From NCBI GenBank assembly GCA_900472625.1, contig UCIT01000004.1, positions 29,913-93,912 of the forward strand: a stretch of 64,000 nt of DNA. The letters are read 5' to 3'. This DNA comes from Hyphomicrobiales bacterium. Its GTDB lineage: Bacteria; Pseudomonadota; Alphaproteobacteria; Rhizobiales; Rhizobiaceae. Positions 34,616-42,131 of this stretch are shown piece by piece; within the stretch, counting starts at the first letter, position 1, and every line of letters begins with the position of its first letter. The position numbers and the translations under genes were made by a program. Below the pieces are notes generated by a model, which searched no databases, was not told the origin of the DNA, and saw only the letters and a list, made by a program, of their open reading frames with translations.

Positions 34616-35128
34616 ATGTCGAATACAGAAACCCGCGACCTTTTTGTGACTGGATTGCGGAACGCACATGCGATGGAAAACCAAGCTCTGAGCATCATGA
34701 AGCCCCAGTTGTCTCGCATCGAGCATTATCCGGAGATCGCCAATAAGCTCGAGCAACACATCCGCGAGACGGAAGGGCAGATCGGGCGAGTTGAAGAGAT
34801 CCTGGCAGGTCTGAACGAGGATCACTCAGCCCTGAAAGACATGGCGCTCTCGTTCACTGGCGCAATGGCCGCGATGGGCCACACGATTGCCGGGGACGAG
34901 ATATTGAAGAACTCGTTTGCCAATTATGCGTTCGAGAATTTGGAGATTGCGGCATATAAGTCTTTGCTGACTATCGCTGAGATCGGCGGGCATAATGCAG
35001 CGGCACTAAACCTGCAAGCCAATCTGGCTGAGGAAGTCGCAATGGCCAAGTGGCTGGACGAAAACATCATCGATCTTACAAAGAAGTTTGTCTCCCTCCG
35101 GCAGGCCGGCGAGAAGGCGAAAATCTGA
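34616..35128 (+). CDS. YciE/YciF-like ferritin-like protein (DUF892), predicted EcfG-controlled
   Basis: A 170-residue four-helix-bundle protein of the DUF892/YciE family. It opens with TRDLFVTGLRNAHAMENQAL, the conserved L-x-x-x-Y/H-x-x-E type start with the Glu ligand, and contains HIRETEGQIGRVEEILAGL (E..H/E metal ligands), AFENLEIAAYKSLLTIAEIG and the last helix LAEEVAMAKWLDENIIDLT. Family members are stress-induced, with a di-iron-like site of uncertain activity. GGAAGG lies before the ATG and an EcfG promoter upstream. A strong hairpin follows the gene. Confidence 0.93.
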   Translation: MSNTETRDLFVTGLRNAHAMENQALSIMKPQLSRIEHYPEIANKLEQHIRETEGQIGRVEEILAGLNEDHSALKDMALSFTGAMAAMGHTIAGDEILKNSFANYAFENLEIAAYKSLLTIAEIGGHNAAALNLQANLAEEVAMAKWLDENIIDLTKKFVSLRQAGEKAKI

Positions 35129-35154
35129 TTGCCTCTTAGAGCGCATGGCGCCTG

Positions 35155-35196
35155 AATTCGTAGTGACGACCGCCTCTTCGGTCGTCACTACGAATT
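35155..35196 (+). terminator. Very strong hairpin after the YciE-like gene
   Basis: A perfect 18-bp stem (AATTCGTAGTGACGACCG, 35155-35172, with its reverse complement at 35179-35196) and a six-base loop CCTCTT, starting 26 bases after the stop codon. Only ACTTTACC follows, so there is no long T tract, but the position and stability suggest transcript ending or mRNA protection. Confidence 0.6.
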
Positions 35197-35655
35197 ACTT
35201 TACCGTCCTCAGGTTTGCGGCATAGCTGACTTTGGTATTACCTCAAACGTCAACCGCAGCTCGGTCAGCGGTCTTTGGTCGGCATCGAAAAACTTCCACG
35301 GTCATCATGTGATGGGCTCTTGCGGAAGTCCATCACTGGCTATTTCGGCCAATGCGATGTGAGTCTGTTCTAAGGCCTTGTTGAGGGGGTATCGAAGTCG
35401 AAAGCCATGTTCAAGGTGCCATCGCCGGACCCATCCATCACTTCAAAATGGTATCGCATACTTCCTCCGAACCGTGATCAGCGCGGGCCCTATGTTTGCG
35501 CGCGTGCTGTAGAGAATGACGAAGATTTGACATCGTTCCTGCCCGGTTCACGTCGACGATAAAGCCTTTCCAAAGAAACCACATTGTCAGTTGAACGTTG
35601 TCGAACAAGGAGGCACGTTCAGGTCACTCAGGGACTATCAATTTGGCCGATCAAA
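35197..35655. other. Gene-free stretch
   Basis: No supported gene. Sequence has several stop codons in all frames and lacks ribosome sites until about 35605. Confidence 0.35.
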
Positions 35656-35832
35656 AGCTGATGCGCCAAACGCTCAGATTTTACCGGCGCGCCCAAGGCT
35701 GCTCAGGCTGGCAACGTCATCATTGTCGCAGCGTGCCTAGCGATGATCCTCGTTATCTTCATGGGTGGATCACTCGGTTCGCATTTTGAAGGAATTCGCG
35801 ACAGCGTGGCGGTCGTCCAGCGAGCCCACTGA
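35656..35832 (+). pseudogene. Remnant of a small single-helix membrane protein
   Basis: One plus frame reads DFTGAPKAAQAGNVIIVAAC then LAMILVIFMGGSLGSHFEGI and RDSVAVVQRAH-stop, a membrane helix with a short polar tail. That frame has a stop at about 35658 and no start codon before the helix, while the N-terminal part with a GGAGG sequence lies in another frame. A frameshifted relic is the simplest reading; a very short gene starting at the internal ATG is possible. Confidence 0.38.
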
Positions 35833-35925
35833 GCGGTAAGCGTCTTTGATCGGCTATGCTGTCCGAGCTTCGTGCTGGAAGATCAGCTAGATTGCCATGC
35901 CTCAACTACCCGACTGAGCAAAAAA

Positions 35926-36318
35926 ATGGCCGAATACCCAGCAACCCCAGACCAACGCTATTTCGTCGTCCGTGGGCGCATGTGGCGACAGACTAACACA
36001 ACGCTCGATTCTACAACCCCTGATCGCCTGATATCTGAACTTATAGCCGCTCGCCGGTGCGTTCGCGATGGAAAAGAAGACGTTGAAAAACGGGAGCACG
36101 CGCGCGAGCGCGCAAACGATGTCAAAGTGGCGCTCGGAGAACGAGGCCCTCATTGGTGGAACGACGGGTCTCCCGATTACAATCGATACCTTGTGCGCAA
36201 CACCCCTTACGTGGACTGGTACGCGATTTTGGAAAACGAAAAACAGGTGCGGCGCTTCGCATTTCACACCAAGGGGGGTGTCGCCAACGCTGCACCTCCA
36301 CGATATCTATCGCCGTGA
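35926..36318 (+). CDS. Conserved-type hypothetical protein
   Basis: A 130-residue soluble protein (MAEYPATPDQRYFVVRGRMW at the start). The segment RGRMWRQTNTTLDSTTPDRL, an Ala/Arg helix (AARRCVRDGKEDVEKREHAR) and GERGPHWWNDGSPDYNRYLV followed by NTPYVDWY is the layout of a widespread small alphaproteobacterial protein of unknown function that I recognise but cannot name. The last 30 residues are less typical and may be frameshifted. Start at 35926 chosen to match that layout. Confidence 0.72.
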   Translation: MAEYPATPDQRYFVVRGRMWRQTNTTLDSTTPDRLISELIAARRCVRDGKEDVEKREHARERANDVKVALGERGPHWWNDGSPDYNRYLVRNTPYVDWYAILENEKQVRRFAFHTKGGVANAAPPRYLSP

Positions 36319-36365
36319 AGTACCACGCGAGTGACTGGCGTCTTGTCATAGACGCCAGTTAAGTT

Positions 36366-36713
36366 TCAAACCTCGGGGCAACCCGGAACGTTGGCGAAGA
36401 CGATCCGGTCAGGACCCCGACGGGTGAAACCTTCCACCACCACACTTCGAGGTGTGACGCGGGCAACTCTCGCTCGCCTTAGACCCGCATCGCGCGCGGC
36501 GTCTAGGGCTTCACCCGGTCTACATCCACCGCGACGTCGATCTCTGCCACCATCATAGCGGTCCGGGTAACGGTCACGATTTCGAACGTCGACTCCACCT
36601 GGACCAACGCGAAACTCCAGGTCTTGGGACATCGCCGGCGCATACGAAATCGCGACCGTGGAACATGCGATCGCTCCAACGATGACTGCGTTGATGAGAC
36701 TTTTCAATTTCAT
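36366..36713 (-). CDS. Small secreted basic protein, predicted EcfG-controlled
   Basis: A 115-residue protein with a signal peptide (KLKSLINAVIVGAIACSTVA, cleavage after the AMS-Q region). The mature part begins with a Gly/Asp/Arg-rich stretch (RNRDRYPDRYDGGRDRRRGG) and ends in a small conserved-looking domain (CRPGEALDAARDAGLRRARV, VVVEGFTRRGPDRIVFANVP) with two Cys that could pair. This pattern recurs in rhizobial periplasmic proteins of unknown function. AGGAGG precedes the ATG; an EcfG-type promoter lies upstream. Confidence 0.82.
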   Translation of the reverse strand: MKLKSLINAVIVGAIACSTVAISYAPAMSQDLEFRVGPGGVDVRNRDRYPDRYDGGRDRRRGGCRPGEALDAARDAGLRRARVARVTPRSVVVEGFTRRGPDRIVFANVPGCPEV

Positions 36714-36735
36714 TCCTCCTGTTTGACAGGAACGG

Positions 36736-36760
36736 AACCTCCGCGTCTGCTTTTGGTTCC
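36736..36760 (-). promoter_or_regulatory. EcfG-type promoter
   Basis: On the minus strand GGAAC, 16 bases, GGTT, about 23 bases above the start codon of the secreted protein at 36713. Confidence 0.7.
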
Positions 36761-37055
36761 GAACGGTGGCAGCGGCAGCCGCGCGAGACGCTTGATCATT
36801 CTGCTTGATATACAGCGGCAGCTGTTTTGAGTGCTGCTTTAGCGGCTCAGCAGTAGCAACGGCCTTGTGATGGTCGGTCTCCGCCGCGTCCGCTTGACGA
36901 TCGGTCTCGTCGTGCTCGCTTGAGCGCGCCGCCAGTGTTCGTCATGTGGACCCATGGCGCCTGCCCTCGCTTTTCCAAGCTTCGGCGCCTGGCGTAACCG
37001 GACGATTTGCTGGGTCCCGTGTTTGCTCGCACCGCATTGACTTGGCAACCTGTTG

Positions 37056-37295
37056 TCATGGCACAGAATCCGAACCGGGCTCACCGCTCTCATCGTTGAT
37101 GGACGGCAAGAACGTTTCAACGTCCCTCCGTTCTCTGTCAGGCAACGACGCGATCCGCTCACTCCAGAATTTCTTAGCCTCCGCAGGGTCCCCGTCCCAG
37201 TCCCTTGACGAGCCGATATTGTCGTCAATGACGGCGATCCTGCGGCCGCCAAGGCGTCTATATTCCTCTGCCAGACTTTTCGAAGCGTTTTCCAT
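37056..37295 (-). CDS. Small hypothetical protein, predicted EcfG-controlled
   Basis: A 79-residue charged protein (MENASKSLAEEYRRLGGRRI at the start) with an acidic turn (DDNIGSSRDWDGDPAEAKKF) and a helix. An AAGGAG site lies before the ATG, and an EcfG-type promoter 28 bases above. No family recognised. Confidence 0.75.
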   Translation of the reverse strand: MENASKSLAEEYRRLGGRRIAVIDDNIGSSRDWDGDPAEAKKFWSERIASLPDRERRDVETFLPSINDESGEPGSDSVP

Positions 37296-37322
37296 CGGTT
37301 TTCTCCTTCTGCACTCTGACCT

Positions 37323-37347
37323 AACCCCTCTTTGGCGCGAGAGTTCC
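37323..37347 (-). promoter_or_regulatory. EcfG-type promoter
   Basis: On the minus strand GGAAC, 16 bases, GGTT, directly upstream of the gene starting at 37295. Confidence 0.7.
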
Positions 37348-37434
37348 GTGATGACGTCACTTTGGGCTCAGCGAAACGTCACTTCGGGTTTACGCATGGA
37401 TCGAAAATTGGCGTTATCGGACAAATTGCCGCTA

Positions 37435-38009
37435 AGCAGGTGTCGGCCTGGAAACGGTCGAGCTGAAACGGCTCGGACGATCGATATCGAGAAATTCGTC
37501 CCGCGCGATAAGATCGAGTGGATAGATTTCGACACCCACTATTTCCCGAAAGCGGACGAGAAGATTGGCAATGAGGCATTTGCGGTGATCCGAGAGGCCA
37601 CGAAGGCGCAGGACGTCGTCAGCGTCTCGCAGGTAGTCCTTGGCCGCCGCGAGCGGGCGGTCATTCTGGAACCACGCGGCGCGGCATCGTTGTCTGGACG
37701 CTGCGCTTCGGTGACGAAGTCCGGCCGGAAGTGAGTCTTTCTGAAATCGATGAAACCCGACGCAACCGTTGTTCCTGGCTTGAAAGGTCATCAAGAAGCG
37801 ATTGAAGGAATGGTCGCCGGAGTTAGTGACAGATCCGATCCAGGAGGGTCGTCTCAAGCTTATAGCCTCGAATAAAGACACCAAAACGCCTTTAAAGAGA
37901 AACACATCAAAAGCGAAGGAGGGTCGCGACCAAAAGCTACAACGTCGTCAACATCATGGATGCGTTGAAGAAGTCGGCGCAGGACGAGTTGAAATCTCGC
38001 GGGTCGTGA
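37435..38009 (+). pseudogene. Ku DNA-repair protein pseudogene
   Basis: Relic of a bacterial Ku gene (non-homologous end joining). In order: LETVELK (one frame), ARTIDIEKFVPRDKIEWIDF then EAFAVIREATKAQDVVSVSQ and VVLGRRERAVILEPRG (second frame), GIVVWTLRFGDEVRPEVSLS (third frame), LKEWSPELVTDPIQEGRLKL, and finally YNVVNIMDALKKSAQDELKS to a stop at 38009. These match the core and C-terminal tail of rhizobial Ku proteins. The first 80 or so residues are missing and at least three frameshifts are present. No LigD gene is nearby. Confidence 0.88.
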
Positions 38010-38133
38010 TTGGCTGGACTTTTTCATCGGTTTTGTGCTGTTCTAGTCCGAGCCAAATTCGCTCATTTGGCCGATGCAATATGAAGACTTGACCCGAGGC
38101 TCACTTGCACTCCTGAATGTTGGCCGGCGACGC

Positions 38134-38158
38134 GGAACTGTTTCCCGACCTGTCCGTT
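38134..38158 (+). promoter_or_regulatory. EcfG-type promoter, perfect consensus
   Basis: GGAAC, 16 bases, CGTT, 22 bases before the DUF1206 start at 38181. Exact EcfG form. Confidence 0.82.
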
Positions 38159-38180
38159 TAAACGCGGCGGGGGAACGAAT

Positions 38181-38993
38181 ATGAACACACCGAAATTCGA
38201 ATGGCTTGCGCGGTCGGGTTACAGCGCCCGAGGGATCGTGTTTCTTCTTGTCGCTGGGTTGGCTCTGTTTTCCAGCTTTGGCGGTGGCAAACCGGATACC
38301 AAGTCTGCGCTCGACGCGGTGCTTAATCAGCCTTTCGGCAGAATATGGCTCGGGTTGATAGGCCTCGGCTTATTGGGGTTTGTGGCTTGGCGACTTGCCC
38401 AATCGATTGCCAATGCAGACAATCACGACAAAAGCGCAAAAAGTTACCTGATCCGCGCGGCCCTTCTCGGAAGCGCTGTGACCTATATCGGCCTGGCAAT
38501 CTACGCCTTCAAAGGCGCGGCGGGGATAGGATCAGCAGGCAGTGGAGGCGAAAATGATCTGGCTTCGTGGGCGATGTCGCAGCCGTATGGTCGCTACCTA
38601 GCAGGCGCCATTGGCGCTGGATTAGTATGTGGTGGCATCGCGACCGCTCTAAAGGGGATTTCTCGGAAGTTCGAAAGGTATCTTAAGCTGGGTCAGAGCC
38701 GACCGCTGATCCTGGTTTGCATTTATGGCCTGGTTTCGCGCGGAATCGTTTTCATGATCATCGGGATATTTTTCTGTTACGCTGCCTTCAGCGTTGACGC
38801 CGATCAAGCTGGAAGCATGAGTGACGCGCTGACGTTTGTGCGGCAACTTCCTCTAGGCGGGGTGTTGTACTTTGCTGTTGCGTTAGGCCTGGCCGCCTTC
38901 GGCATCTACAACCTTGTCGAAGCACGATATCGAACCGTATCGACCCCCAGCCTTTCGAAGGCAGAATCCGAACTGCCTCTCCCTCACAGGTAG
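38181..38993 (+). CDS. DUF1206 membrane protein, predicted EcfG-controlled
   Basis: A 270-residue inner-membrane protein with six predicted helices in three repeated pairs, each opening with the family motif around R-x-G-x-x-A-R-G (LARSGYSARGIVFLLVAGLA; YLIRAALLGSAVTYIGLAIY; YGLVSRGIVFMIIGIFFCYA) and containing the QPFGR/QPYGR/LPLGG repeat. Function unknown; members recur in stress-related contexts. GGGGGAA precedes the ATG, with a perfect EcfG promoter above. Two membrane-protein genes follow. Confidence 0.92.
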   Translation: MNTPKFEWLARSGYSARGIVFLLVAGLALFSSFGGGKPDTKSALDAVLNQPFGRIWLGLIGLGLLGFVAWRLAQSIANADNHDKSAKSYLIRAALLGSAVTYIGLAIYAFKGAAGIGSAGSGGENDLASWAMSQPYGRYLAGAIGAGLVCGGIATALKGISRKFERYLKLGQSRPLILVCIYGLVSRGIVFMIIGIFFCYAAFSVDADQAGSMSDALTFVRQLPLGGVLYFAVALGLAAFGIYNLVEARYRTVSTPSLSKAESELPLPHR

Positions 38994-39160
38994 TAAACTT
39001 TGTGGAAGCCATGCCATCGTTGATGTCCATGACGGGTTTGCTATCCGGGCATGGGTGCTTGTTCATCCCGCACACGCGTCGGCGGTGGGAACGTGAGCTT
39101 CAAACGCCGTCGCGCCAGTCTACGGATGATGGCATATTTTCGTCTAAGTGGGAGAGTCCT

Positions 39161-40012
39161 TTGGCCATCGCGAATGCTCGGAGCGATTTTGACAGGGGCA
39201 AATTCTTTGCCGGGATTGCACGCGGCGTCGCAGGAGCATTGCTGTTTGCACTACCCATGTTGATGACGATGGAAATGTGGGAGCTCGGCTTCTACATGGA
39301 TCGAACGCGCCTTTTCCTCCTCCTGATCGTAAACATTCCCTTGCTGGTGATTTTGTCTGACAAGGTTGGCTTCGAGGAGACCTCGACCTGGCGACAGGCA
39401 ATTCGCGACGCGAGCATCGCTTACGCACTCGGGATTTTGGCGAGTGGGCTGATACTCGTTGCGATAGGTGTGGTGAGACCCGATCAATCAATACACGAAG
39501 TCATAGGAATGATCGCGGTTCAGGCTGTACCTGCGAGCATCGGCGCGATGTTGGGCCGAAGCCAGCTTGGAGGTCAGTCAGAAGACGAAGACGGAGACGA
39601 TCCTGTCCATGAGCGCGAAACGAGTTACGCGGGTGAGCTCTTTCTGATGGCGGTCGGCGCCCTCTTTCTGAACCTCAATGTCGCACCGACCGAGGAGATG
39701 ATCCTGCTCTCCTACAAGATGACGGCTTGGCACGCCCTGCTGATCATCGCCGCTTCACTGGCAGTGATGCATGGGTTCGTTTACGCCCTGTCATTCAGAG
39801 GCAGTCACGACCTGGCGGAGGGTACGCCAAGCTGGCACGCGTTTGTGCGTTTCACCCTCCCCGGCTATGTCATCGCTGGTCTGATCAGCGCCTATTGCCT
39901 ATGGACGTTCCACAGGACCGATGACGTCGGGTCAACCCAAATCCTCATGGCTATCGTTATCTTGAGCTTTCCCGGCGCGATCGGCGCAGCGGCCGCGCGA
40001 CTGATCTTGTGA
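39161..40012 (+). CDS. TIGR02587 family membrane protein
   Basis: About 283 residues with eight or so membrane helices (GVAGALLFALPMLMTMEMWE, LFLLLIVNIPLLVILSDKVG, ALGILASGLILVAIGVVRPD, ELFLMAVGALFLNLNVAPTE, and others). The MEMWELGFYMDRTRL and NVAPTEEMILLSYKMTAWH motifs identify TIGR02587, a putative integral membrane protein of unknown role. The TTG at 39161 after GGAGAG is my preferred start; in-frame starts as far upstream as 39002 exist but add a non-family extension. It overlaps in operon with the TIGR02588 gene 6 bp downstream. Confidence 0.88.
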   Translation: MAIANARSDFDRGKFFAGIARGVAGALLFALPMLMTMEMWELGFYMDRTRLFLLLIVNIPLLVILSDKVGFEETSTWRQAIRDASIAYALGILASGLILVAIGVVRPDQSIHEVIGMIAVQAVPASIGAMLGRSQLGGQSEDEDGDDPVHERETSYAGELFLMAVGALFLNLNVAPTEEMILLSYKMTAWHALLIIAASLAVMHGFVYALSFRGSHDLAEGTPSWHAFVRFTLPGYVIAGLISAYCLWTFHRTDDVGSTQILMAIVILSFPGAIGAAAARLIL

Positions 40013-40018
40013 GGAAAC

Positions 40019-40429
40019 ATGACCAAAATCTCGAACGAGCAGAACATTGAAGCGAGCAAGCCGCATTGGATCGAGTGGGCCACAGGGGTGGTCTCAGCCC
40101 TCATCGTCGTTGCCTTAATCGCATGGATCGGCAAAGATGCCATATTGGACCAAGACACCTCACCAAACCTTACAGGCGCAGTCGTTGACACCGAGAAACG
40201 GAGCGATGGATTTCAGGTTCATTTTGAGGTGAGGAACGGCTCAAGCGCCACTGCGTCGAAAGTAAATGTCCTCGGCGAAATCAGCGACGGGGGTTCCGTC
40301 CTTGAGCATGTGGAGACCGTCCTTGACTACGTGCCGGGACATTCGAGCGCCAAGGGCGGCTTGGTCTTCCAGCAGGACCCCAGTGGCAAGACGGTGACTA
40401 TTCGGGCAAACGCGTTTACGGATCCGTGA
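40019..40429 (+). CDS. TIGR02588 family protein
   Basis: A 136-residue protein with one N-terminal membrane anchor (WATGVVSALIVVALIAWIGK) and a periplasmic beta-sandwich domain (FQVHFEVRNGSSATASKVNV, VEHVETVLDY-like strand, SAKGGLVFQQDPSGKTVTIR). This is TIGR02588, which is found directly after TIGR02587 genes, as here, and may form a complex with that membrane protein. GAGGAAAC gives the ribosome site; the start lies six bases after the previous stop. Confidence 0.9.
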   Translation: MTKISNEQNIEASKPHWIEWATGVVSALIVVALIAWIGKDAILDQDTSPNLTGAVVDTEKRSDGFQVHFEVRNGSSATASKVNVLGEISDGGSVLEHVETVLDYVPGHSSAKGGLVFQQDPSGKTVTIRANAFTDP

Positions 40430-40519
40430 GCCAACACCACCACCGCCGGCGGGTGCGCAGCCGTTGGACCTCCTTCTGGAAAGTGGATCGAATTTGGAAG
40501 AGATTCGCCACGGCAGGGC

Positions 40520-40723
40520 TCAGTTACCAGTTTCTCGCGTTGCTGCTACGAGCATCCTGAGCATTTCCGGATCTCGGACACCCTGTCTGAACGGTTCGAT
40601 GGTGATGGAGGCAAGTCTCGCAGCGGTCTTCTGTTCAGTCGCTACGTCAAACTGACGAGACACGTCGTCCAGGACCGCGTTGCAAAGCGCAGGGTCTTCA
40701 GATGTGAGGGCTTCGTCGCGCAA
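40520..40723 (-). CDS. Small hypothetical protein
   Basis: A 67-residue helical protein (RDEALTSEDPALCNAVLDDV, then EQKTAARLASITIEPFRQGV) from a TTG start. The shape resembles small rhizobial proteins of unknown function that contain an A-A-R-L-A helix and an E-x-x-x-x-G-V turn. The start codon and ribosome site are weak, so support is moderate. Confidence 0.42.
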   Translation of the reverse strand: MRDEALTSEDPALCNAVLDDVSRQFDVATEQKTAARLASITIEPFRQGVRDPEMLRMLVAATRETGN

Positions 40724-41294
40724 GTGTTGATCTCACATCCCGAGGTTAGCCATCTTGGAGAACCGTGTCAGACAATATGCAACTTCTTACTCAATGCTCG
40801 AGACCAGCATCTTATGTTCTTCAATGAGTTCACTGTCAGCGTTGTCGAGTTGCAGCTTCCGCAGATGAAGCACAGCGATGCTATAGCACTCGCACATCTC
40901 GCCATTCGATTGGCAGTGGCCCGACTACGCCCGAATTTTGGGTGTAGGGACCGCCATGAGCTATATGGTCAATCTTGGTTTCATCGTCGCGACTCATGCT
41001 GTGCTCGGCAAGTATACAGTGATGCCACAAGTGGCCAACGCGGCCATAAGTCTGATCGGCAAAGGAATGCCCCGCGAAAGAAGCAGGGCAATTGGGCGGC
41101 AGCTACCGCCAGGAGATCAGGCTCCGGGCTGCAGGAAGCTAATGTGGACAAACCACGTTCGGTCGAGATGTGTTCCCAGAAGCCAAGGAGGCGTATTTAT
41201 CGTTGAACCGCTTGTGAGGCTCGCGGGTCTGAAGACCCAGCCGCTTGGTTGTCGAACAGCGCCAGCTGGATAGCTTGCACTACTAGAGAATACA
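40724..41294. other. Gene-poor stretch
   Basis: No well-supported gene. A plus-strand ORF at 40938-41273 (MSYMVNLGFIVATHAVLGKY near its start) and a 36-codon minus ORF at 40787-40897 are the only candidates; neither shows a domain or good ribosome site. Confidence 0.3.
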
Positions 41295-42131
41295 TCACCG
41301 GTCCAAATCGACTATGAAGACTTGGCCTGACAAAGGTGCCCTAAACAGCTGCCCGGAGGTCATGCCCTCGGAAGCGCTTGTTACAAACAGCTGATCATTC
41401 GCTTCACCGCCGATTGCGCAGCTCGTCGGATTGGGTACCGGCAAGTCAATTGTACGCTGGATGTCGCCACGATAATCGAAGACGTCTATTCGCGATCCAC
41501 CATAAATCGCCGCGAAGATCGAACCAGCACCGTCCGAGCATAGACCGTCTGGATGCCAATCTTCTCTTCTCACAAACACCCGCTTGCCTGAGATCTCGCC
41601 GGTTGCAAGGTCGTAATCATATTGCCAGATTGTGCCGATCGCCGTATCGGCATGATACATGATCCGGCCATCGATGCTCCAGGCCTTGCCATTGGCATTC
41701 ACATACCCAGGCTCGATCTCCTGAAGACGGTCACCGTCGAGCCGATAAAGGGCCGCGGTCTCCGAAGGCTCCAAACTGGTGTTGATTGTTCCCACCCACA
41801 GCCGGCCCTTTGGATCGACTTTTCCATCGTTGAGACGATGATCGCTTGGCAGATCCAAAATCGCGACCGGCTTCAGCATTCCGTCACCAGGATCGAAATC
41901 GTAAACACCGTCGCTGAGACAGACGACCAACCGCCCGTTGGTCGGAAATGCGAAGCTAACCTGCTTCGGGAGTTTCCAGGATTTGTGAGCCCGGGCCCTG
42001 ACATCGTACCGAAAAATGGCCTGACCTGTGATGTCGACCCAATACAATGCGGCGGTGTTAGAGTCCCAGAATGCGCCTTCACCGAGTTCGTTCGTCGGCA
42101 GGTTTTCATCGAGTAGGCGAGGCCGGGTCAT
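41295..42131 (-). CDS. SMP-30/gluconolactonase family lactonase
   Basis: A 278-residue six-bladed propeller of the SMP-30/gluconolactonase/LRE family, likely hydrolysing a sugar lactone with a divalent metal. Motifs: ELGEGAFWDSNTAALYWVDI with the metal Glu, HRLNDGKVDPKGRLWVGTIN with Asn and Asp, YHADTAIGTIWQYDYD, and HPDGLCSDGAGSIFAAIYGG with the catalytic Asp. The ATG overlaps the GH15 stop as ATGA, so the two are translationally coupled. It is the last gene of the SDR-GH15-SMP30 operon. Confidence 0.92.
   Translation of the reverse strand: MTRPRLLDENLPTNELGEGAFWDSNTAALYWVDITGQAIFRYDVRARAHKSWKLPKQVSFAFPTNGRLVVCLSDGVYDFDPGDGMLKPVAILDLPSDHRLNDGKVDPKGRLWVGTINTSLEPSETAALYRLDGDRLQEIEPGYVNANGKAWSIDGRIMYHADTAIGTIWQYDYDLATGEISGKRVFVRREDWHPDGLCSDGAGSIFAAIYGGSRIDVFDYRGDIQRTIDLPVPNPTSCAIGGEANDQLFVTSASEGMTSGQLFRAPLSGQVFIVDLDR

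Noticed and set aside
40787..40897. 36-codon minus ORF beginning MCECYSIAVLHLRKL
   Set aside because: Protein-like helix but too short, no ribosome site, no family.
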